The translations under genes were made by a program, and so were the position numbers. Positions 26,739-32,332 of a DNA stretch of 32,332 bases are shown piece after piece. The notes under the pieces were generated by a model. That model searched no databases and was not told the DNA's origin. It saw only the letters and a program-made list of their open reading frames with translations. Within the stretch, counting starts at the first letter, position 1. Every line of letters begins with the position of its first letter. The DNA comes from an uncultured Myxococcales bacterium (lineage in GTDB: Bacteria; Myxococcota_A; UBA9042; DTJE01). The stretch lies in assembly GCA_903847405.1 (NCBI GenBank), contig CAINDP010000263.1:1-32332 (forward strand), read 5' to 3'.

Positions 26739-28403
26739 ATGTGCTCGATCCTGGGGATCCTGGACATCCGGTCCGACGTCGAGGCGTTGCGGCGCCGGGC
26801 GCTGGAACTGTCGCGGCTGCAGCGCCACCGCGGGCCCGACTGGTCCGGCATCTATGCGTCCGATCGCGCGATCCTGGCCCATGAGCGCCTGTCGATCGTG
26901 GACCCGGAAAGCGGGGCGCAGCCCCTGTACAACGCGGCCCGCACCCACGTCCTGGCCGTCAACGGCGAAATCTACAACCATCGGGAACTGGCCCGCGGCC
27001 TGACGTGCGGCTACCAGTTCCAGACGGCGTCGGACTGCGAAATCATCCTGGCCCTGTACCAGGAAAAGGGGCCGGACTTCCTGGACGATCTGAACGGGAT
27101 CTTCGCGTTCGTGCTGTACGACATCCAGCAGGATCGCTACGTGATCGGCCGGGACCACATGGGCATCTGCCCGCTGTACACCGGTCGCGACGCCGCCGGG
27201 AACCTGTATGTCGCGTCCGAACTGAAGGCCCTGGTGCCCGCCTGCGAGACCGTCGAGGAGTTCCCTCCGGGGCACGTTCTCGTAGGACCCCACGGCACTC
27301 CGACGCGCTGGTACCGGCGGGCCTGGGAGTCCTATGACGCGGTCGTCGGCGGGCCCACGGATCCCTCCGTCCTGCGGGAGGCCCTGACGGCCGCGGTGCA
27401 CCGCCAACTGATGTCGGACGTGCCGTACGGGGTGCTGCTGTCGGGCGGGCTGGACTCGTCGATCATCACGGCCGTCGCCAACCAGTTGGCGCCCCGACGC
27501 GTCGAGGACGACGATCGCAGCCCGGCGTGGTGGCCCCGCCTGCACTCCATTTCCATCGGGCTGGCGGGCGCCCCGGACCTGGCGGCGGCTCGCCTGGCCG
27601 CGGCGCACATCGGGACCGTCCACCACGAGTTCCACTTCACGGTCCAGGAAGGCCTGGACGCCATCCGGGACGTCATCCACCACATCGAGTCCTACGACGT
27701 CACGACGGTCCGGGCGTCGACGCCGATGTACCTGATGGCCCGGCGCATCAAGGCCATGGGCATCAAGATGGTGCTGTCGGGCGAGGGCGCCGACGAGATC
27801 TTCGGCGGGTACCTGTACTTCCACAAGGCGCCCGACGACCGGTCGTTCCACGAGGAAACCGTCCGCAAGCTGTCGCGGCTGCACTGGTACGACTGCCTGC
27901 GGGCCAACAAGTCGATGGCCGCCTGGGGCGTCGAGGCCCGTGTTCCCTTCCTGGACAAGGAGTTCATGGACGTCGCCATGGGCATGGATCCGTCGGTCAA
28001 GCGCCCCGGGAACGGCCGCATCGAAAAGCACGTCCTGCGGCAGGCGTTCGCGGACCTGCTGCCGCCCTCCATCGCGTGGCGCCAGAAGGAGCAGTTCAGC
28101 GACGGCGTCGGGTATGCCTGGATCGACTCGCTGAAGGCCTCGGCCGAGCGCGAGATCAGCGACCGGCAGTTGGCCGATGCGGCGACGCGGTTCCCCTTGA
28201 ACCCGCCCGCCACGAAGGAGGCCTACCTGTATCGCCGGATCTTCGAGGAGCACTTCCCCCTGTCGTCCGCGGCGGCCTGCGTACCCAGCGTTCCGTCGGT
28301 TGCGTGCAGCACGCCGGAGGCCCTGGCCTGGGACCCGGCCCTGCGGGCGGTCACCGATCCGTCGGGGCGCGCGGTCCTTTCGGTCCACAAGGACAGCTAT
28401 TAA
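26739..28403 (+). CDS. asnB: Glutamine-hydrolysing asparagine synthetase (class II)
   Basis: This 554-residue enzyme makes asparagine from aspartate, ATP and glutamine. The class II glutaminase domain starts with the nucleophile Cys2 (MCSILGI) and contains HRGPDWSGIY, LAHERLSIVD and NGEIYNHREL. The synthetase domain has the PP-loop LLSGGLDSS at about 234-241 and VLSGEGADEIFGGYLYFH, with RVPFLDKEF in its C-terminal half. Length and motifs match E. coli AsnB. The ATG at 26739 follows AAGGAGG at ideal spacing. The C-terminus after about residue 510 is variable in the family. The TAA stop, the only TAA seen here, is followed 4 bp later by palindromic element D. Confidence 0.96.
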   Translation: MCSILGILDIRSDVEALRRRALELSRLQRHRGPDWSGIYASDRAILAHERLSIVDPESGAQPLYNAARTHVLAVNGEIYNHRELARGLTCGYQFQTASDCEIILALYQEKGPDFLDDLNGIFAFVLYDIQQDRYVIGRDHMGICPLYTGRDAAGNLYVASELKALVPACETVEEFPPGHVLVGPHGTPTRWYRRAWESYDAVVGGPTDPSVLREALTAAVHRQLMSDVPYGVLLSGGLDSSIITAVANQLAPRRVEDDDRSPAWWPRLHSISIGLAGAPDLAAARLAAAHIGTVHHEFHFTVQEGLDAIRDVIHHIESYDVTTVRASTPMYLMARRIKAMGIKMVLSGEGADEIFGGYLYFHKAPDDRSFHEETVRKLSRLHWYDCLRANKSMAAWGVEARVPFLDKEFMDVAMGMDPSVKRPGNGRIEKHVLRQAFADLLPPSIAWRQKEQFSDGVGYAWIDSLKASAEREISDRQLADAATRFPLNPPATKEAYLYRRIFEEHFPLSSAAACVPSVPSVACSTPEALAWDPALRAVTDPSGRAVLSVHKDSY

Positions 28404-28407
28404 GGGC

Positions 28408-28467
28408 GCCCGAGGCGACTTCGTCTCCGGCGCGATTGGGACCGCGCCTCCGCCTGCGTGCTCGGGC
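28408..28467. repeat. Palindromic dispersed element, copy D (variant centre)
   Basis: A 60-bp element with GCCCGAGGCGACT at one end and GCCTGCGTGCTCGGGC at the other, as in copy B. The centre is different and shorter: GGCGCG-ATTGGGAC-CGCGCC, a 6-bp stem. It lies 4 bp after the asnB stop and 22 bp before the kup promoter. Confidence 0.75.
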
Positions 28468-28488
28468 GGGGGCAGGAGAGGGGTGGGG

Positions 28489-28517
28489 TTGACGCAACCC
28501 CCCGAATCAACGATACT
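28489..28517 (+). promoter_or_regulatory. Sigma-70 promoter of kup
   Basis: TTGACG (28489-28494), a 17-bp spacer and GATACT (28512-28517), 39 bp upstream of the kup ATG at 28557. Confidence 0.6.
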
Positions 28518-28556
28518 CCGCCACCGCAAAAGGCGGTTCGGCCGGAGAACTCCAGG

Positions 28557-30548
28557 ATGGAACCCACGGAACAGGACGCATCGCACGGTCCCCACCGTCC
28601 CCACCGCGGGACCGTCGGGCGGCTGGCGTCGGCGGGCCTGCTGGTCGGGGCCCTGGGCGTCGTATACGGCGACATCGGAACGTCCCCCCTGTACGCGATG
28701 AGCGAGGTCTTCTTCGGTCGTCGCGGCATCGATCCCAGCGAAGCCCACGCCCTGGGCACCGTTTCGCTGATCTTCTGGGCCCTGGTCCTGGTGGTGATGC
28801 TGAAGTACGTCGTCCTGATCCTCCGGGCCGACAACGACGGCGAGGGCGGCATCTTCGCCCTGCTGGGCCTGCTGGTTCGGCGCAACCGTGCCCTGGGCGC
28901 GGCGGGCGGGACCCCGGAGGCCCTTCCCAAGTGGCTGATGATATCGGTCCTGATCGGGGCGGCGCTGCTGTATGGCGACGGCATGATCACGCCGGCCATC
29001 TCGGTCCTGTCGGCGGTCGAGGGCCTGAAGGTCGTCAGCCCCCACTTCGAATCGCTGGTCGTGCCCTTCACGGTGGCGATCCTGGCGTTCCTGTTCATGA
29101 TCCAGAAGCGCGGAACCCACCGGATCGGCTGGCTGTTCGGTCCCGTGATGATGGTCTGGTTCGTGTGCATCGGCGCGCTGGGCATCTGGCACATCCTGCG
29201 CGAACCGTCGGTGCTGCGGGCGATGAATCCCTACTACGCCTTCCTGCTGTTGAAGGATCAGGGGTTCCACTCGGCGCACCTGCTGGGTTCGGTGGTCCTG
29301 TGCGTGACCGGCGTGGAGGCCATGTACGCGGACATGGGCCATTTCGGGCGCCCGGCCATCACCCGGGCCTGGGTGGCCCTGGTGTTCCCGTGCCTGGTCC
29401 TGAACTACTTCGGGCAGGCGGCGTACCTGCTGGGCGGCAACCCGGTTCCGAACGGCCACCTGTTCTATGCCCTGGCCCCGGCCTGGGGCATGGGAGCGCT
29501 GGTCGGCCTGGCGACCGTTGCCACCGTGATCGCCAGCCAGGCCCTGATTTCGGGCGCGTTTTCGCTGACCCAGCAGGCCACGTCCATGGGCCTGTTCCCG
29601 CGCCTGAAGGTCGTCCACACGAATCCCGACGTGCCCGGGCAGATCTACCTGCCGTTCATCAACTTCCTGCTGTTCGCCGGCTGCGTCAGCCTGGTGCTGA
29701 TATTCAAGAACTCGTCGGCGCTTGCCGCGGCGTATGGCCTCGCGGTCACCGGGACGATGGTCGTGACCACGATCGCCTTCGCCAAGGTCGCCATGAAGGT
29801 CTGGAACTGGCGCCTGCGCTACCTGGTGCCGGTCCTGCTGTTGATCGGGGCCGTGGACCTGGCGTTCTTCGCGTCGAACCTGCTGAAACTGCCGGACGGC
29901 GGATACATCCCGCTGGCAATCGGCTTCGTGTTCTTCGCGGTCATGGACACCTGGCGCTGGGGGCGGCAGTGGATCGGCCTGGCGTACCAGAGGCGCTCGA
30001 ACGCCTATCACCTGACCGTCGGGGACATGATGCAGAAGCGGGGCGGAAGCCTGGACCCCGAGCACTCGATGTCGCTGGTCGTCATGGCGTCGCGGCCCAT
30101 CTGCCGGCCGGACGACCTGGTTCCGCCCGTCCTGGCGGTGCACTTCCGCAACTGGAACCGGCTGCCGAAGCACCTGGTGTTCTTCTCGGTGGTGCCCGTC
30201 GGGTCGCCCACGGTCAACGACACGGAGCGCTTCCGCGTGACCACGTTCTGCGAGGACGAAAGCGGCACGGTCGTTTCGATCCAGGCCCAGTACGGATACA
30301 TGGAGCAGCCCAACATCCGGAAGGCGCTGGTCCGGCTGAAGAAGGAGCATCGCCTGCGCATCCCGGAGAAGCCGGTGAAGTGGCTGATCCTGATCGGCGC
30401 CGAGCGCTTCGTGACGCCGGGACACAGCGTCTTCGAGCGCTTGCGCATCTCGCTGTTCAGCCGCATGAACCGCCTGGCCAAGCCGGTCACCGACTACTTC
30501 GGCCTGCAATCCGACGCGGGCCTGACCATCGAAACAATCAACGTCTGA
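28557..30548 (+). CDS. kup: Low-affinity potassium transporter Kup
   Basis: This 663-residue inner-membrane protein belongs to the KUP/HAK/KT family of K+/H+ symporters. The first transmembrane segment carries the signature GALGVVYGDIGTSPLYAMSE. Others follow through about residue 460, for instance LLYGDGMITPAISVLSAVEG, VEAMYADMGHFGR and SLTQQATSMGLFPR. The hydrophilic C-terminal domain of about 200 residues holds the conserved EERFRVTTFCEDE-like region (here TERFRVTTFCEDESG). Length (usual 620-660) is complete. The ATG at 28557 has GGAG 9 bp upstream; an in-frame upstream extension to 28458 runs into element D and is not supported. It is the only gene of its transcript. Confidence 0.96.
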   Translation: MEPTEQDASHGPHRPHRGTVGRLASAGLLVGALGVVYGDIGTSPLYAMSEVFFGRRGIDPSEAHALGTVSLIFWALVLVVMLKYVVLILRADNDGEGGIFALLGLLVRRNRALGAAGGTPEALPKWLMISVLIGAALLYGDGMITPAISVLSAVEGLKVVSPHFESLVVPFTVAILAFLFMIQKRGTHRIGWLFGPVMMVWFVCIGALGIWHILREPSVLRAMNPYYAFLLLKDQGFHSAHLLGSVVLCVTGVEAMYADMGHFGRPAITRAWVALVFPCLVLNYFGQAAYLLGGNPVPNGHLFYALAPAWGMGALVGLATVATVIASQALISGAFSLTQQATSMGLFPRLKVVHTNPDVPGQIYLPFINFLLFAGCVSLVLIFKNSSALAAAYGLAVTGTMVVTTIAFAKVAMKVWNWRLRYLVPVLLLIGAVDLAFFASNLLKLPDGGYIPLAIGFVFFAVMDTWRWGRQWIGLAYQRRSNAYHLTVGDMMQKRGGSLDPEHSMSLVVMASRPICRPDDLVPPVLAVHFRNWNRLPKHLVFFSVVPVGSPTVNDTERFRVTTFCEDESGTVVSIQAQYGYMEQPNIRKALVRLKKEHRLRIPEKPVKWLILIGAERFVTPGHSVFERLRISLFSRMNRLAKPVTDYFGLQSDAGLTIETINV

Positions 30549-30589
30549 CCGCGTGGACGGCGAGTCTTCGACTCGCCGCCGCGCGGTCA
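30546..30589. terminator. Long palindrome at the end of kup
   Basis: A hairpin with outer stem TGACCGCG/CGCGGTCA and inner stem GGCGAGTC-TTC-GACTCGCC starts at the kup stop codon itself (30546). No T-run follows on either strand, so it is not a textbook intrinsic terminator. Its place between the convergent kup and lipoprotein genes suggests bidirectional termination or mRNA end protection. A second dyad, GTGCGG...CCGCAC around 30600-30620, follows. Confidence 0.5.
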
Positions 30590-30674
30590 GGCTCGCGTGG
30601 TGCGGAACGTTCCGTCCGCACACGCTCGCCACGCGTGTCATGAAGGTATCGAGGGAAAGCGAGGCGGCAGCGGG

Positions 30675-31514
30675 TCAGATCTCCGCGGTGTCGCCGCCGG
30701 GGAGGTCCTCCATCGGCAGCTCGCCGCCCGACGCGTCGGGGCCGTCCGGGACCGACACCCGGCAGGAATCGGGATGCAGCGCCACCAGCGGACACGACGC
30801 CTGGTCGGTGAGGTCGTCCTGGCCCGGGCGGCAGGCGGAAGGCCGGGGTTCCGCGTCCGGCGCCATCAGGCAGCCCCAGCACAACTCGACCGGGAACGTG
30901 AATTCGTTCGATGCGTCGGAACCGCCGCCGCTTGCCACCGCATGGATCGTCAGCGTGGCGACGACCACGACCTCCGGTGCGTACGCCGACACCGGATGCG
31001 TCTCGGCAAGTTTCATCATCTTGGTCGCCAGCAGGGTACCGACCTCCTCGGGCAGGATCGGGATCTCCACGACGCCCCACTCGTTCGGCAGGACGCCACC
31101 GGACACGGGGATCTGGACGCCCTCGGTCGCGTACTTGTACCCCAGGGCCAGGCTGGAGGGCTTGTCCGCCGGCAGGCCCGGGAGGATGGCCTTCGCCGAC
31201 GGGGTGAACTTGCCCAGGTCCAGGTGCAGGGTCGCCGTGCGCAGGGACTGGTCGTCGCCGGTGCCGTTGCGGTAGCGCAGCAGCAGCCGGTACTGGTTCG
31301 TGATGGCCAGGTCCATCACCCCCCGGCTGAACGCCGGCAGGCCCTGGATGTCCGCCTCGACCACGGCACAGGTCTGGCCCGCCTGCAATTTCACGCCGTC
31401 CGACAGGAACAGCAGCCCGGCTGCACCGTCGCTGCAGGCCGCGAGCCCCAGGACGACCGTGGCGGCGACGAGCCCGATGGACCGAAGGGCGCGCACGGAT
31501 CGCAGCTTCATCAT
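30675..31514 (-). CDS. Putative lipoprotein of unknown function
   Basis: This 279-residue protein has a type II signal peptide (VLGLAAC, Cys at about residue 27), then a beta-rich domain with LQAGQTCAVVEADIQGLP, MDLAITNQYRLLLRYRNG and NEWGVVEIPILPEEVG. A C-terminal Cys-rich tail follows, with six Cys in the last 70 residues (FPVELCWGCLMAP, SACRPG, SCPLVALHPDSC), which may form disulfides in an exported protein. I recognise no family; similar short lipoproteins are common in Myxococcota-like genomes. The double ATG at 31514 is preceded by AGGAG at 5 bp. It lies 113 bp downstream of the OmpA/TSP3 gene on the same strand and has its own promoter. Confidence 0.78.
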   Translation of the reverse strand: MMKLRSVRALRSIGLVAATVVLGLAACSDGAAGLLFLSDGVKLQAGQTCAVVEADIQGLPAFSRGVMDLAITNQYRLLLRYRNGTGDDQSLRTATLHLDLGKFTPSAKAILPGLPADKPSSLALGYKYATEGVQIPVSGGVLPNEWGVVEIPILPEEVGTLLATKMMKLAETHPVSAYAPEVVVVATLTIHAVASGGGSDASNEFTFPVELCWGCLMAPDAEPRPSACRPGQDDLTDQASCPLVALHPDSCRVSVPDGPDASGGELPMEDLPGGDTAEI

Positions 31515-31544
31515 CGTTCTCCTGCAAGAGGGACCATGCCGTCC

Positions 31545-31574
31545 ATTGGGCGCCCGATCCGGGGGGGGAGTCAA
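31545..31574 (-). promoter_or_regulatory. Possible promoter of the lipoprotein gene at 30675
   Basis: On the minus strand, TTGACT (31574-31569), an 18-bp spacer containing a C8 run, and CCCAAT (31550-31545). The -10 is weak. Confidence 0.35.
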
Positions 31575-31627
31575 GGCGGGAAAGTGCATGCGGGGCGGCA
31601 GATGCCGGACCGGGGCCGATCCGGGCC

Positions 31628-32332
31628 CTACCGTTCGACGATGACGAATTCGACGCGGCGGTTCTTGAAGCGGCCGTCCTCGGTGGCGTTGTCGGCGATC
31701 GGCCGGGTCAGGCCGTAGCCCTTCGCCTCCAGCCGCGTCGCCGCCACCCCGTGGTCCGCCAGGTACTTCAACACGGCCTGGGCGCGCCGTTCGGACAGGG
31801 GCAGGTTGTACTCGGCGCTGGCCGTGTTGTCGGTGTGGCCCTCGATGCGGACCTTCTTGATTTCGGGGTGCGCGACCAGCGCCTTCGCCACGGCGTCCAG
31901 GATCGGGAACGCCTCGGGGCGCAGCGTGGCCTGATCGACGTCGAATTCCACGCGGTCGTTCAGTTCCAGCCGCGTTTCCTGGACCTTCACCTCGGGGGGC
32001 GGGCACCCCTGCCAGACGGCAAGGCCCTTCACGTCCGGGCACCGATCGTCCCGGTCCCGGATGCCGTCCCCGTCACGATCCGGGCAGCCCTTGAACGCGG
32101 GCCCGCCGGGTGCGTCCGGGCATTCGTCGTCGGGGTCCGCGAACCGGTCGCCGTCCCGATCGGGGCACCCCCGGAATGCGGCCGTGCCGGCGGCGTCCGG
32201 GCACCGATCGTTCCGGTCGGGAATGCCGTCGCCGTCCCGGTCGGGGCAGCCGGCCAGGGCTGCGAGCCCCGGGTCGTCGGGACACTCGTCCAGGGCATCG
32301 CGGACGCCGTCATGGTCGCGGTCGCGGGTGCA
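31628..32332 (-). CDS. OmpA-family outer-membrane protein with thrombospondin type-3 repeats, 5' end missing
   Basis: 234 residues of the C-terminal part; the frame enters from the right edge of the window. The first 100 residues are five Asp-rich TSP3-type calcium-binding repeats of the form CPDRDGDGIPDRNDRCPD with regularly spaced Cys. An OmpA C-terminal peptidoglycan-binding domain follows: VEFDVDQATLRPEAFPILD, IEGHTDNTASAEYN, the NLPLSERRAQAV motif, and RFKNRRVEFVIVER at the end. The combination is that of an outer-membrane protein with a beta-barrel or other N-terminal domain, a stiff TSP3 spacer and a cell-wall anchor. The N-terminal domain lies outside the window. The stop is TAG at 31630-31628. 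A start inside the visible part (for example at 32032) would lose the repeats and is not credible. Confidence 0.93.
   Translation of the reverse strand, partial: CTRDRDHDGVRDALDECPDDPGLAALAGCPDRDGDGIPDRNDRCPDAAGTAAFRGCPDRDGDRFADPDDECPDAPGGPAFKGCPDRDGDGIRDRDDRCPDVKGLAVWQGCPPPEVKVQETRLELNDRVEFDVDQATLRPEAFPILDAVAKALVAHPEIKKVRIEGHTDNTASAEYNLPLSERRAQAVLKYLADHGVAATRLEAKGYGLTRPIADNATEDGRFKNRRVEFVIVER

Noticed and set aside
28458-28556. N-terminal extension of Kup to an ATG at 28458
   Set aside because: It starts inside palindromic element D and spans the kup promoter. Family similarity begins well after 28557.
26685-30641. Very long open frame on the minus strand opposite asnB and kup (over 1,300 codons)
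   Set aside because: It is antisense to two genes with full family motifs. In DNA this GC-rich, stop codons are rare in shadow frames, and the translation has no recognisable domain.
31561-31568. G8 homopolymer as a phase-variation switch
   Set aside because: It lies in the spacer of a weak promoter. A length change could alter spacing, but a single tract in GC-rich DNA is not enough to claim a switch.

Overview
This window is a compact, GC-rich (estimated by eye at 65-70 percent) bacterial chromosome segment with no plasmid, phage or insertion-sequence genes. The gene set suggests a Gram-negative, Myxococcota/deltaproteobacteria-like organism. It includes several lipoproteins with Asp/Pro/Thr-rich spacers, a PEGA-domain protein with a Pro/Val linker, a kelch-repeat lipoprotein, an OmpA protein with thrombospondin type-3 repeats, and IHF-alpha followed by a MerR regulator. 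This placement is inference; no 16S or marker phylogeny is visible.

Layout: 1-253 (-) is the start of an nnr (YjeF-type) gene. 408-1040 (+) is an exported AMIN-like protein. 1087-5916 (-) is the conserved stress operon prkA, DUF444 (yeaH-like) and spoVR (ycgB-like), with two near-identical 73-bp palindromic elements between prkA and the DUF444 gene. 6140-9552 (+) holds a HEAT-repeat exported protein, a HAMP-like membrane protein, ribF, rpsU (own consensus promoter) and a cytochrome P460-type lipoprotein. 9560-11816 (-) is a translation/nucleoid operon: tRNA-Val(GAC), infC, rpmI, rplT, ihfA, merR. 12038-15378 (+) is a PEGA-domain gene plus a seven-repeat kelch lipoprotein. 15395-18954 (-) is a Gfo/Idh/MocA oxidoreductase and, upstream of it, a large glycosidase-like lipoprotein gene cut in two by one in-frame TAG. 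19153-20172 (+) is murB. 20175-21179 (-) is a patatin-like phospholipase. 21318-22796 (+) is a GH28-like lipoprotein. 22878-24290 (-) is a phosphomannomutase/phosphoglucomutase. 24454-26190 (+) is an amidase-signature enzyme. 26214-26567 (-) is a GerW/YtfJ-family protein. 26739-28403 (+) is asnB and 28557-30548 (+) is kup. 30675-32332 (-) holds a lipoprotein and the C-terminal part of an OmpA/TSP3 protein.

The most interesting signal is a dispersed palindromic element of about 60-73 bp with five copies: two between prkA and the DUF444 gene, one between the murB and glycosidase promoters, one right after the asnB stop, and one inside the amidase coding sequence, in frame. All copies have GCCCGA/TCGGGC ends, and four share a GTTTCC/GGAAAC hairpin. 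All five are open in the same reading frame, starting with a Pro-Glu-His codon run. They resemble in concept the protein-invading Rickettsia palindromic elements, but the sequence is not one I recognise.

Promoters of the TTGACn-(16-18)-TAnnnT kind can be read by eye in front of many transcription units. Intergenic spaces are short, and convergent genes often end within 2-25 bp of each other. Stop codons TGA and TAG are both common and TAA is rare.
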